Assembly: GCF_002742285.1 (NCBI RefSeq)
Contig: NZ_MDGM01000007.1
Span: 62,001 to 126,000 of the forward strand
Direction: 5' to 3'
DNA: 64,000 nt
DNA from: Paramylibacter kogurei
Lineage (GTDB): Bacteria; Pseudomonadota; Alphaproteobacteria; Rhodobacterales; Rhodobacteraceae
Shown here piece after piece: positions 1 to 8,602 of this stretch. A program made the position numbers and the translations under genes. The stretch's first letter is position 1, and every line of letters starts with the position of its first letter. The notes below the pieces were generated by a model. It saw nothing but the letters and a program-made list of their open reading frames with translations. It was not told the origin of the DNA and did no database searches.

Positions 1-16
1 ATTGTTGATTTATTTT

Positions 17-56
17 CATTACGCTGACAAAATGACAACGTAATGTCAACGTAGAG
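17..56. promoter_or_regulatory. Repeat cluster upstream of the TRAP operon
   Basis: CATTACG (17-23) and CGTAATG (39-45) form an inverted repeat. TGACAACGTA is followed 11 bases later by TGTCAACGTA as a near-perfect direct repeat. The cluster lies 40-80 bases upstream of the first TRAP gene. It could be the operator of a local regulator such as the MarR-type gene behind the operon; that link is inferred. Confidence 0.35.
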
Positions 57-95
57 ATTCGCAAAAAGACGAAATCTTTCAAAAGGGAGCCTGAT

Positions 96-1055
96 ATGAA
101 CAAGTTTACAATCGTTGCAGCCAGCGCTGTTTTCGCCATGCCAGCATTCGCAGAAGACTGGGATATGCCAACGCCATATGGCGATTCAACATTTCACACG
201 CAAAACATTTCGCAATTTGCAAAAGACGTAAGTGCCGCCACAAATGGTGATCTGAACATCACCATCCATTCCGCCGGATCATTGTTTCCACATGGCGAAA
301 TCAAAAACGCGGTGCGTTCACGCCAAGTACCACTGGGTGAATTTTTCCTCTCGACCCTGTCAAATGAAGATGCGGCATATGGCGTTGATAGCCAACCATT
401 TGTGGCAACATCATATGAAGATGCGGCAAAACTATGGTCTGCGCAAAAACCAGTGATTACAGAGCTTTTGGCAGAACAAGGTTTGATGCCTTTGTTTTCC
501 GTGCCATGGCCAGCACAAGGGCTTTACACAAAGAATGAAATCACGGCAGTTGAACAGCTAAACGGCCTGCGGTTTCGCGCATATAACGCTGCCCTCGAAG
601 AATTCGCAGCCCTTGCAGGCGCCGCCCCAGTTCAAGTGGAAGCACCCGACATTCCACAAGCATTTAGCACAGGCCAAGTGGATGCGATGATCACATCACC
701 ATCGACGGGCGCCAATTCCAAGGCGTGGGATTTTGTCAGCAACTATAACGCCATCGACGCATGGGTTCCAAAAAACATTGTTGTTGTAAACAAACGTATG
801 TTTGATGGGTTGTCTGCCGAAACTCAACAAGCGGTGCTGGATGCAGCACAAGCCGCCGAAACACGCGGTTGGGAAATGTCCGCCGAAGAAGCAACTGCAA
901 AAACGGCAGTTATGGCCGACAATGGCATGACAATTTCTACACCAACAGATGCATTGAAATCCGGCCTTCAGGCGATTGGTGCCACCATGTTGGAAACATG
1001 GAATGCTAAGGCATCAGATGCCGCAAAATCCATCATTGCGACATATAACCAATAA
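96..1055 (+). CDS. TRAP transporter substrate-binding protein (DctP type)
   Basis: Periplasmic solute receptor of a tripartite ATP-independent periplasmic (TRAP) transporter, which captures a small organic acid and hands it to the two membrane subunits encoded next. The 319-residue length is typical. The N-terminus is a Sec signal peptide with probable cleavage after MPAFA. The start is supported by AAGGGAG eight bases upstream. A UUCG hairpin separates it from the small permease gene, which would allow more receptor than permease to be made. The substrate cannot be read from the sequence. Family assignment is firm; no ligand is claimed. Confidence 0.9.
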   Translation: MNKFTIVAASAVFAMPAFAEDWDMPTPYGDSTFHTQNISQFAKDVSAATNGDLNITIHSAGSLFPHGEIKNAVRSRQVPLGEFFLSTLSNEDAAYGVDSQPFVATSYEDAAKLWSAQKPVITELLAEQGLMPLFSVPWPAQGLYTKNEITAVEQLNGLRFRAYNAALEEFAALAGAAPVQVEAPDIPQAFSTGQVDAMITSPSTGANSKAWDFVSNYNAIDAWVPKNIVVVNKRMFDGLSAETQQAVLDAAQAAETRGWEMSAEEATAKTAVMADNGMTISTPTDALKSGLQAIGATMLETWNAKASDAAKSIIATYNQ

Positions 1056-1061
1056 ACACTG

Positions 1062-1079
1062 CCGCCCCTTCGGGGGCGG
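1062..1079 (+). terminator. UUCG hairpin between TRAP receptor and permease genes
   Basis: CCGCCCC-TTCG-GGGGCGG is a perfect seven-pair stem with a UUCG loop and only a short T stretch after it. It probably acts as a leaky terminator or an RNA 3'-end stabiliser, raising receptor mRNA relative to permease mRNA. Confidence 0.7.
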
Positions 1080-1096
1080 TTATCAAAGGGGATGAT

Positions 1097-1621
1097 ATGC
1101 GTAAATTTTTGGATGGTTTATACCATATTTCAGGTGCGATTGCTGGTGTATTGATATTGGCAATTTGCGTATTGATCAGTTGTCAAATTTTATTAAATGG
1201 CTTGGGTCGGATGTTTGGTCAAATCTTGCCAACAACAATACCGTCATATGCAGATTTTTCGGGCTATATGTTGGCAGCGTCATCATTCCTTGCCTTGGCG
1301 CATACGTTGCGCAGTGGCGGACATATTCGTGTGAACCTCATCATGCAAACGATGTCCAAAAATTTGCAAGTTTTGTTTGAAACTATCAGCCTGATCATTT
1401 CAATATCATTGGTGGGCTATGCCACATGGTTTATGGCCAAACTGGTCCAAGAAAGCATTCATTACGGCGATAAATCATCTGGTATTATCCCTATCCCACT
1501 TGGCATTCCACAAAGCGTGGTTTTGATTGGTCTGATCATTTTATTGATCGCGCTGATCGATACATTTGTTGAGCTTTTGCGCAAACGCGAGCCGATTTTA
1601 ACATCTGCGGACGAGGTGTAA
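1097..1621 (+). CDS. TRAP transporter small permease (DctQ type)
   Basis: Small membrane subunit of the TRAP transporter, 174 residues with four predicted hydrophobic segments (about residues 10-35, 50-70, 90-112 and 135-160), as usual for DctQ. It helps hold the large permease and is needed for transport. AAAGGGG precedes the ATG. The stop codon ends one base before the large permease start, so translation of the two is probably coupled. Confidence 0.85.
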   Translation: MRKFLDGLYHISGAIAGVLILAICVLISCQILLNGLGRMFGQILPTTIPSYADFSGYMLAASSFLALAHTLRSGGHIRVNLIMQTMSKNLQVLFETISLIISISLVGYATWFMAKLVQESIHYGDKSSGIIPIPLGIPQSVVLIGLIILLIALIDTFVELLRKREPILTSADEV

Positions 1622-1622
1622 G

Positions 1623-2924
1623 ATGTCTGATCCAATTATCGCACTGACACTTCTTGGGTTATTGATTGGCCTTTTGGCAATGGGTGTTTGGGTGGCGGTG
1701 TCGCTTGCCATTGTCGGGCTGGTTGCCATCACATGTTTCTCCAATGCACCCTCTGGTTTGGTTTTGGCCACCACATTTTGGGGGCATAGCCATTCTTGGT
1801 CGCTGACCGCATTGCCATTATTCATCCTGATGGGTGAAATATTGCTCCGATCGCGGCTAAGCCAAGATATGTTTAGCGGGCTTGCCCCATGGCTTGGTGG
1901 GTTGCCGGGGCGATTGTTGCACGTCAACATTTTGGGTTGCGCAATTTTCGCCGCCGTATCGGGATCATCAGCTGCCACCGCCGCCACGATTGGGCGCATG
2001 TCCGTTCCGGAACTCAAAGAACGCGGATATCCAGAAGGCTTGATTTTGGGCACACTCGCAGGTTCCGCCACATTGGGGTTGCTGATCCCGCCATCGATTA
2101 TCTTAATCGTTTACGGCGTGGCCACAGAACAATCCATTGCACGATTATTCGTGGCTGGCATCTTGCCTGGTATTTTGTTGATCAGCCTCTTCGCAGGCTA
2201 CGTCGCCATTCGTGCGTTTTTAAATCCTGATCTGATCCCAAAAGATAACATCAAATTTAGCCTACGTGAAAAATTGCGCGCATCGCGCAACCTGATCCCC
2301 GTGGCGTTGTTGATCATCGGTGTGATCGGGTCAATTTATGCAGGGCTCGCTTCCCCCACAGATGCCGCAGCACTTGGCGTCGTTCTCTCAATCCTATTGG
2401 CATATCTAACCGGTTCGTTTTCCAAATCACTCATTTGGGATGCGGTTATGTCCGCCACGCGCACATCATGTATGATTGCGTTCATCCTTGTTGGTGCCGC
2501 GTTTTTATCAAGCGCGATGGGGTTCACCGGATTGCCGCGCAACCTTGCCGCGTGGATTGGCGACATGAATTTATCGCTTTATGCATTGCTCGCTGCTTTG
2601 ACTGTGTTCTTCATCATATTAGGATGTTTTTTGGACGGGATCTCCGTTGTGGTTTTAACCACCTCTATCATCATGCCAATGGTTGCACAGGTTGGAATCG
2701 ATCCGCTGTGGTTCGGAATCTATCTCGTGGTTGTGGTGGAAATGAGCCAAATCACACCACCCGTTGGATTTAACCTTTTCGTTATCCAAGGACTAACGGG
2801 GATCAACATTTTGCGCATCGCAAAGGCAGCATTCCCATTTTTCCTATTGTTGCTGTTGGGTGTGGCTTTGATCACCGCATTCCCATCCATTGTCACATTC
2901 TTACCAAATGCAATGTCTGGCTAA
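1623..2924 (+). CDS. TRAP transporter large permease (DctM type)
   Basis: Large membrane subunit forming the sodium-driven transport channel of the TRAP system. At 433 residues it is full length, hydrophobic throughout, and carries the family's small-residue-rich GSSAATAATIGRM stretch near residues 113-125 and an EMSQITPPVGFN motif near residue 375. It is the last gene of the operon. Its stop codon directly abuts the stop of the convergent MarR-type gene, leaving no room for a separate terminator. Confidence 0.9.
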   Translation: MSDPIIALTLLGLLIGLLAMGVWVAVSLAIVGLVAITCFSNAPSGLVLATTFWGHSHSWSLTALPLFILMGEILLRSRLSQDMFSGLAPWLGGLPGRLLHVNILGCAIFAAVSGSSAATAATIGRMSVPELKERGYPEGLILGTLAGSATLGLLIPPSIILIVYGVATEQSIARLFVAGILPGILLISLFAGYVAIRAFLNPDLIPKDNIKFSLREKLRASRNLIPVALLIIGVIGSIYAGLASPTDAAALGVVLSILLAYLTGSFSKSLIWDAVMSATRTSCMIAFILVGAAFLSSAMGFTGLPRNLAAWIGDMNLSLYALLAALTVFFIILGCFLDGISVVVLTTSIIMPMVAQVGIDPLWFGIYLVVVVEMSQITPPVGFNLFVIQGLTGINILRIAKAAFPFFLLLLLGVALITAFPSIVTFLPNAMSG

Positions 2925-3446
2925 CTAAAACGAAGCAGCGGCGCGGCTAGCTTGTTCATATTGTCCCGATAATGTGCGCAAATCAGCCGCAATTTTACGC
3001 ATTTCATCCCCTGACATATTTAAGCTGCTTAAACCATCCAACAAACAACGTTCGCGGATTTCTCGGTATTTTTCGCACAAGCCCTGACCCGCATCAGACA
3101 CGTTGTAAAAAACCTCTTTGCCGATTTTTTCGGATACCAAAAGTTCCATTTTTAACAACTTGCGCAATGCGTAATTAACGGTATGGGTATCCTCGATATT
3201 CAACAGGAAACAAATGTCATTCAAACGTTTGCCGCGCCCACGGTGATTGGTATTATGCAGCACCAAAATCTCGAGCGGCGTTAAATCCACACGCCCCGCC
3301 GCCGACATGCAACGCACCATCCAACGGCTAAACGCGTTATAGGCGATGATCATACCATATTCCAATTCAGATGTTTCCCATCCCTCGCCCTGTGCCAAAT
3401 GGCGTGATGATACGATTGGGCGTTTGGGTTCGGTATTCTTGGACAT
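2925..3446 (-). CDS. MarR-type winged-helix transcriptional regulator
   Basis: Predicted DNA-binding regulator of 173 residues with a MarR-like winged helix (about residues 50-130: LTPLEILVLHN, then a recognition helix around HTVNYALRKLLKMELL). The start at 3446 is preferred over one 13 codons upstream because AGAGGTG sits just before it. It lies 73 bases downstream of the thioesterase gene on the same strand and tail-to-tail with the TRAP operon, so it could regulate either. In related genomes such predicted regulators often sit near indolepyruvate oxidoreductase genes (recollection, not searched). The ligand is unknown. Confidence 0.75.
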   Translation of the reverse strand: MSKNTEPKRPIVSSRHLAQGEGWETSELEYGMIIAYNAFSRWMVRCMSAAGRVDLTPLEILVLHNTNHRGRGKRLNDICFLLNIEDTHTVNYALRKLLKMELLVSEKIGKEVFYNVSDAGQGLCEKYREIRERCLLDGLSSLNMSGDEMRKIAADLRTLSGQYEQASRAAASF

Positions 3447-3519
3447 GGTGCACCTCTTTGAATGAATAATGATCACATTATACATTCAAAACGTTTGCGA
3501 TTTAATGCCAAAAATTCAC

Positions 3520-3933
3520 CTATCGCTGAAAAAGTGTGCGAATTTCTTCGGGAACCTGTACCGACTTTATCCCATCACCATCATCAGCGCGTTTCACCAA
3601 AACGCGTTTTTCATACCCTTCAACCGCCAATTTATCACCCCGCAACAACCGGTGATGCACATCAAAACTTGATTTTCCAAATCCTGTTATGGTGGTTTCA
3701 ATGGTAACTTCATCCCCGAATTTTGAGGGGGTGTAAAATTTGCCTTGTGTATCAACCATCGGAAAACCAACAACACCGTAACGCGCGATCAATTCTGGTT
3801 TTAGCAATCCTACACTGGCAAAATGATTGGCGGTGGACGCATCAAACCACGCAAAATATCGCGGATAAAACACGATGCCCGCAGGATCACAATCACCCCA
3901 TTCGATTAAAACATTTCGTCGGCTAATGTGCAT
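3520..3933 (-). CDS. Acyl-CoA thioesterase, hot-dog fold (YbgC/4-hydroxybenzoyl-CoA type)
   Basis: Hot-dog thioesterase of 137 residues that hydrolyses an acyl- or aryl-CoA. The N-terminal signature IEWGDCDPAGIVFYPRYFAW contains the conserved Asp of the YbgC/4-hydroxybenzoyl-CoA thioesterase family. The start overlaps the end of the preceding oxidoreductase gene by 11 bases, so it belongs to that operon. Context suggests removal of CoA from aryl-acetyl-CoA produced by the indolepyruvate oxidoreductase; this substrate is inferred. A longer reading frame begins 54 codons upstream inside the neighbouring gene and is rejected. Confidence 0.82.
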   Translation of the reverse strand: MHISRRNVLIEWGDCDPAGIVFYPRYFAWFDASTANHFASVGLLKPELIARYGVVGFPMVDTQGKFYTPSKFGDEVTIETTITGFGKSSFDVHHRLLRGDKLAVEGYEKRVLVKRADDGDGIKSVQVPEEIRTLFQR

Positions 3934-5434
3934 GAGCAGGCTTTCGGGCAAGGGTTGGCGGTTGAATTTCAATTTCGCCTGTTTGCATAAATTGATCAAA
4001 CGATTTGTGGTTTTCATCGGCAAGAGCCGCCGCGATCGCCCCGCGAAGCGATGGCGTTTTTGATGATAAATCAGCATCCATCGCGGGCTTAACAATATCC
4101 GCCATGATCATATCAAACGCGCGCTTGCCGCGTTGTTGCGTGTCTGAATACCCTTTCAAAACGCGGGGCAATTGCGCCAAGGCGCCCGCAAAATCGGGGG
4201 CATCACGCAATGCTTGCGCCATCTTCGCAAGCCAATTTTCAATCGCTTCTTGTTCAACGTGATATCGCAATGATTTTCGACGGATATGTTTGAACGCCGC
4301 CATCGTGCGCAACAACCAATAACCCACAATCCCATTTGATCGGATATAAATCCCGCGACCAATAAACGGAAACCATCCACCGCGTGTTGCCCGTTTCATG
4401 ATACGTTCACCAATCCATCGCGGCATCACATCTGCAATCTCTTCTGCGCGGGGTTTTAGGTATTCAGTAATACGAAAAACTTGCCCATCTTTAATTTCCG
4501 CTTCTTTGCGAATGGTTTCAAAACGCGATGCGCGGGTTTTTAAATCAGCAACGCGCGCCGTATCCTCATACGCCATCCACAGCGCCAATCGGCGGCATGC
4601 CTCGGTTAATGCATCCTGTGCGGTGTGATCGGATCGCGCAGCGTCGATCAACTGTTTACACCGTGTCAGGTATAACGCGCCGTATTCTGCATCCTGAAAA
4701 TCGATTGTGCGTTCATAGCCAAGCGTGATCACCTCTCGCAAAGCTGGGGCGCAATCCTCAAAACCAGACAGGGATGTTATGGACGGTTGTTCTGTTTCGT
4801 CGTCAAACTCGTTTACAAGTGCATCCAATTGCAATGCTGCAAGCGTCGCATCAAACCCTGCAAGACTTGGCGATATTTTGCCCCCCGTTTCCAAAATCGC
4901 GCGGGATTTATCCGCAGGCCACGGCAAAACACCACTACCAGCCAATGCACCAAACATGGTCGCACTGATGAATGTTTTATGGTCATTCGCAAGCTGTTCC
5001 AAATCCAACGAATGGCACGTCTTGGCCAGAACTTGCGCCGCTTCTTTCACCGCGGATGCATCAAATCGGCCATCCCCCAAATTGATTTTTTCCGCCGTTG
5101 AAAACACGCGGCTCGATGATGTTATCAACGTCGTACGATTGGGTGAAACAAACCCTGCATCCATCATACGCGCCGTTTCGATCAGCTCGCTCGACAGCAC
5201 AACATCCACACGCGCAGGCATCGGCACCAGTCCCAGCACTGTGTTTTTATCGGGCGAAATTTCGATGTAATAACTGGTTGAACCTGTGCGTTGAGCAACC
5301 CCTGGAACCGACGTTGCCTGAACATGAAAATCGTTTTGACGCGCCGCGCTTACGATCCAGTTCATCAACGTGCCACCACCCTGTCCACCAAGGGCTGCGA
5401 TCAATATTCTCAATGTTTTATCCGAATTATTCAT
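3923..5434 (-). CDS. iorB: Indolepyruvate oxidoreductase, beta-type subunit
   Basis: Partner of the alpha subunit encoded just upstream. Together they decarboxylate arylpyruvates such as indolepyruvate to aryl-acetyl-CoA. Residues 1-200 are the 2-oxoacid oxidoreductase gamma-type domain, opening with a nucleotide-fold-like glycine-rich strand (AALGGQGGGTLMNWIV). Residues 210-503 form an alpha-helical extension seen in long bacterial IorB proteins. The gene overlaps the alpha gene by four bases (ATGA) and the thioesterase by 11, a tight operon. Family is clear; the exact arylpyruvate preference is not visible. Confidence 0.85.
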   Translation of the reverse strand: MNNSDKTLRILIAALGGQGGGTLMNWIVSAARQNDFHVQATSVPGVAQRTGSTSYYIEISPDKNTVLGLVPMPARVDVVLSSELIETARMMDAGFVSPNRTTLITSSSRVFSTAEKINLGDGRFDASAVKEAAQVLAKTCHSLDLEQLANDHKTFISATMFGALAGSGVLPWPADKSRAILETGGKISPSLAGFDATLAALQLDALVNEFDDETEQPSITSLSGFEDCAPALREVITLGYERTIDFQDAEYGALYLTRCKQLIDAARSDHTAQDALTEACRRLALWMAYEDTARVADLKTRASRFETIRKEAEIKDGQVFRITEYLKPRAEEIADVMPRWIGERIMKRATRGGWFPFIGRGIYIRSNGIVGYWLLRTMAAFKHIRRKSLRYHVEQEAIENWLAKMAQALRDAPDFAGALAQLPRVLKGYSDTQQRGKRAFDMIMADIVKPAMDADLSSKTPSLRGAIAAALADENHKSFDQFMQTGEIEIQPPTLARKPAHAH

Positions 5435-7578
5435 GCCGATTGCACCCCCGTCAAAACTCCGCGTATCTTTGCCAGAACGCGATCAAAAAGGTTTGGATTG
5501 CTGATCACCTCTGCACGCCAAAACGATGGACACAGGGTTGCGGCATGGGCCACTTCGCCACATAATCCACAACCAACACAGCCGTTGGTGACATGTGCCA
5601 CGGGATCTGTTTTCAACGGATCGGATGATGTTTTCACCGTAAGCGTTGGACAGCCTGACAAACGGATACACGAATGATCACCGGTACAGGTTTCTTCATC
5701 AATGCCAAAACGTGTGCGCGATACACGCTCACCCTTGGCTAAGGCTTTGGCGCGAATGGGTTTAATGCGGCGTTGGCGCTCCAACTGGCATTCGCCTTCG
5801 GCGACGATCACTTTTAACCCGTTGAACGGCGTTTGAAATGCTTCGCGTAACGTATCGCGCATTTTTGCTACGCTATAGGTATGCACCGTGCGTTGCCATT
5901 TTACCCCAACCCCGCGCAATGCATCCTCGATCGTGGTTTCGCCATGGGTTGCGCTTTGTTCTGCGGCGGCCAATTTCATTGGTGCATCAGGTGATGAAAT
6001 CACCTCTTGTGTGCCCGTGGCAGAGGTATAGCCATTTTTCATAATCACCAGAACGCCATCGCCATCGTTTAACAATCGCGACGTGACACCAGACAGCAAC
6101 CCATTATGCCAAAACCCACCATCGCCCATCACCGCAAGAGATCGTTTTTGTTGAAAGCTACTGACGCTGGCATTGGACGCAAGGCTCATACCATAACCAA
6201 GGATCGAGTTGCCAAAATTAAACGGTGCAAATGTTGCAAATGCATGACAACCTATGTCGGCTGAATAATGTACCTTGCCAATTTCGCGTTCGGTTAATTT
6301 TAGTGCTGCGAAAAACGGGCGTTCTGGGCAGCCTGTGCAAAACCCAGGTGGGCGTGGCGGCACAGGTTCGCCTAACAGTTTTTTTGCATCCTTGCGAAGC
6401 TGTGCGACCTCATCCTCGTATTGTTGATCGATCAGTTGATTACCAACAGCCGGTAAATATTGGCGCAGAAATTTGGCAACACCGTCCATCAGTACCTCTG
6501 ATGTGTATTCACCCGCCATCGGCAATACATCCTTGCCCGACAATTTTGTATTCACATCATGGCGGCGCAGGATCGATCCGATTTCATATTCGATATATTC
6601 TGGTTGGCCCTCTTCGATCACAACTACTGCGTCTTTGCCCATGGCAAATTCCACGATTTCATCGGGCACCAGCGGATAAACTACGTTCAACACCATGATC
6701 GGGATGTCACAATTGCCCTGATCATCGGATAATCTCATTTCACACAGTGCGCGGATCAATGCGTTATACAATCCGCCCTGCACGATCAGCCCGACATTTT
6801 CATGCCGACCCGACAGCACATCATTCAATTTATGTTTGCGGATATATTCACGCGCTGCGGGCATACGTTCGTCATATTTTCGTTTTTCATGGGCAAAAGT
6901 TACAGGAGGATGGGCTAATTGCGCATAATTATGTGGTGCGGGTTCTGCGAGCAGTTTTTCTGTCGAAATTTCGGGGGCGATATTATCCTTGGCGACAAAG
7001 CTGCCTTGGACATGGCAGGCACGAATGCGCATTTCCATCATCACAGGGGTGTTCGATGCCTCTGACAATTCAAACGCGTGCTCAACACAATTAACCATGC
7101 TTTCCAAATTAGGGCGCGGATCCATCAACCATAGGCCAGATTTCATCGCATATGAATGTGATCGCTCCTGAATAACGCTGGCACCTTCGCCGTAATCTTC
7201 GCCGATGATAATTAGCGCACCACCAATCACACCTGGGGATGCCAAATTGGACAATGCATCGGCGGCGACATTGGTGCCCACGATAGATTTCCATGTAACC
7301 GCCCCGCGTGCAGGATACATAATTGATGCACCCAGCATCGCCGCCGCCGATGCCTCGTTCGTGCAAGGTTCCACATGCACACCAAGCGCGGCCATTTCCG
7401 ATTTTGCCTGAACCATCACGTCGATCAAATGAGATACGGGCGCACCTTGGTATCCGCCAACGTATGAAACGCCAGATTGCAACAACGCCTTGGTCACGGC
7501 AAGGATACCTTCGCCGTAAAATGTTTCCCCGTCGCCCAGTGTCAGGCTTTCAATTTCCTTGGCGAATGATCTTTCCAC
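5431..7578 (-). CDS. iorA: Indolepyruvate oxidoreductase, alpha subunit (TPP and 4Fe-4S)
   Basis: Catalytic subunit of 715 residues. The N-terminal pyruvate-oxidoreductase domain (GGYQGAPVSHLIDV) is followed by the thiamine-pyrophosphate domain with GDGGFWHNGLLSG. The C-terminal ferredoxin-like part has cysteine clusters CTGDHSCIRLSGC and CVGCGLC. It oxidatively decarboxylates aryl-2-oxoacids from aromatic amino-acid breakdown and passes electrons to the iron-sulfur centres. The start is GTG (7578), chosen because AAAAGG lies at good spacing upstream. A LysR-type gene is divergent across 90-130 bases and is the obvious candidate regulator. Confidence 0.88.
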   Translation of the reverse strand: MERSFAKEIESLTLGDGETFYGEGILAVTKALLQSGVSYVGGYQGAPVSHLIDVMVQAKSEMAALGVHVEPCTNEASAAAMLGASIMYPARGAVTWKSIVGTNVAADALSNLASPGVIGGALIIIGEDYGEGASVIQERSHSYAMKSGLWLMDPRPNLESMVNCVEHAFELSEASNTPVMMEMRIRACHVQGSFVAKDNIAPEISTEKLLAEPAPHNYAQLAHPPVTFAHEKRKYDERMPAAREYIRKHKLNDVLSGRHENVGLIVQGGLYNALIRALCEMRLSDDQGNCDIPIMVLNVVYPLVPDEIVEFAMGKDAVVVIEEGQPEYIEYEIGSILRRHDVNTKLSGKDVLPMAGEYTSEVLMDGVAKFLRQYLPAVGNQLIDQQYEDEVAQLRKDAKKLLGEPVPPRPPGFCTGCPERPFFAALKLTEREIGKVHYSADIGCHAFATFAPFNFGNSILGYGMSLASNASVSSFQQKRSLAVMGDGGFWHNGLLSGVTSRLLNDGDGVLVIMKNGYTSATGTQEVISSPDAPMKLAAAEQSATHGETTIEDALRGVGVKWQRTVHTYSVAKMRDTLREAFQTPFNGLKVIVAEGECQLERQRRIKPIRAKALAKGERVSRTRFGIDEETCTGDHSCIRLSGCPTLTVKTSSDPLKTDPVAHVTNGCVGCGLCGEVAHAATLCPSFWRAEVISNPNLFDRVLAKIRGVLTGVQSA

Positions 7579-7705
7579 GTGCGAACCTTTTGCAGATTAA
7601 TTCTTGCGCCGATGGTCGCGTGAAAGTAAATTAAAGTCAAAGTTAATTGCTGAATAAGGTACATTCACCATTTCAATAAATGTAAATCACATCGATCTGA
7701 ATCTC

Positions 7706-8566
7706 TTGCGCTTGTTGCTCGCTATCGATCAACACGGTTCGGTATCAAATGCAGGTGCCGCTGTTGGGTTAAGCCAGCCCGCGTCCAGCAACGCATTGGC
7801 ACGCCTGCGTGCATCTTTGGATGATCCGTTATTTTTACGAAGCCGCGATGGCATGATTCCAACAGTTTATTGCGAAAAAATACTTCCGATTATACGTCAA
7901 AATTTGAGTGGCATCGAAACCGCATTGCAACAACAGAATGATTTCGTTGCACAAGAAAGCAGCGAAGTTTTTCGACTATCGCTTTCTGATTTGGGGGAAA
8001 TGATGTTTTTGCCACGCTTGGCGCATCACGTTTCAAACCTTGCGCCAAAACTGCGAATGTACAACATCGCCGCAACGCGCAACACTTTGCACATGGCACT
8101 GGAACAACGCCAATGTGACATCGCCATCGGGATATTAAATCCCTCTGGTCGAGGCATTCATTCGCAAACTTTGTTTCACGAAACATATTCAGCGGTCATT
8201 GGATGGCGGAGTGATCCACATAATTTCCCAACGCTTCGCAATGCACCCATTGCATTGACAGCGCCCAGCGCGACATATGCAAATGACATTGAAAATGTTT
8301 TGGCACAAAACGATCTGGCACATAACATCGTGCTACGGCTACGCCATTTTGGTGCCTTGCCCCAATTGTTAAATCAAATGGATGTTGTTGCGATTGTGCC
8401 AACACAATATGCGCATAGTTTGGAAGATGAACAACAGGCGCAAATCTTACCCGTCACTGTGCCCCTTGGCGAACATGCCGTGAAAATGATTTGGCATCAG
8501 GTCACCGATAATGATCCTGCGAATATTTGGTTTCGCGCACAAATTTTGGATGTCTTTGGTGCATAA
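7706..8566 (+). CDS. LysR-family regulator with no ordinary in-frame start
   Basis: LysR-type regulator, probably of the divergent iorAB operon. The winged HTH (GAAVGLSQPASSNALARL) and the effector-binding domain are intact to the stop. The listed TTG start cuts off the first HTH helix. In the same frame the upstream codons 7682-7705 read VNHIDLNL, the normal LysR opening, back to a TAA at 7655. There is no ATG, GTG or TTG in that stretch. An ATG at 7680 is one base out of frame and runs straight into TAA; deleting one base would give Met-Asn-His-Ile-Asp-Leu. Either a rare start (ATT at 7670, ten bases after AAGG) is used, or a one-base insertion has damaged the gene or this assembly. Confidence 0.75.
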   Translation: MRLLLAIDQHGSVSNAGAAVGLSQPASSNALARLRASLDDPLFLRSRDGMIPTVYCEKILPIIRQNLSGIETALQQQNDFVAQESSEVFRLSLSDLGEMMFLPRLAHHVSNLAPKLRMYNIAATRNTLHMALEQRQCDIAIGILNPSGRGIHSQTLFHETYSAVIGWRSDPHNFPTLRNAPIALTAPSATYANDIENVLAQNDLAHNIVLRLRHFGALPQLLNQMDVVAIVPTQYAHSLEDEQQAQILPVTVPLGEHAVKMIWHQVTDNDPANIWFRAQILDVFGA

Positions 8567-8602
8567 GGGGCTGTGCAAATTGCACCACCCCTTGCATATA
8601 AT

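Noticed and set aside
1598-2071. Minus-strand open frame inside the TRAP large permease gene
   Set aside because: Shadow frame with no family features, fully covered by dctM.
4725-5270. Long plus-strand open frame opposite iorB
   Set aside because: Antisense shadow of a well-supported gene; composition and lack of a ribosome site argue against coding.
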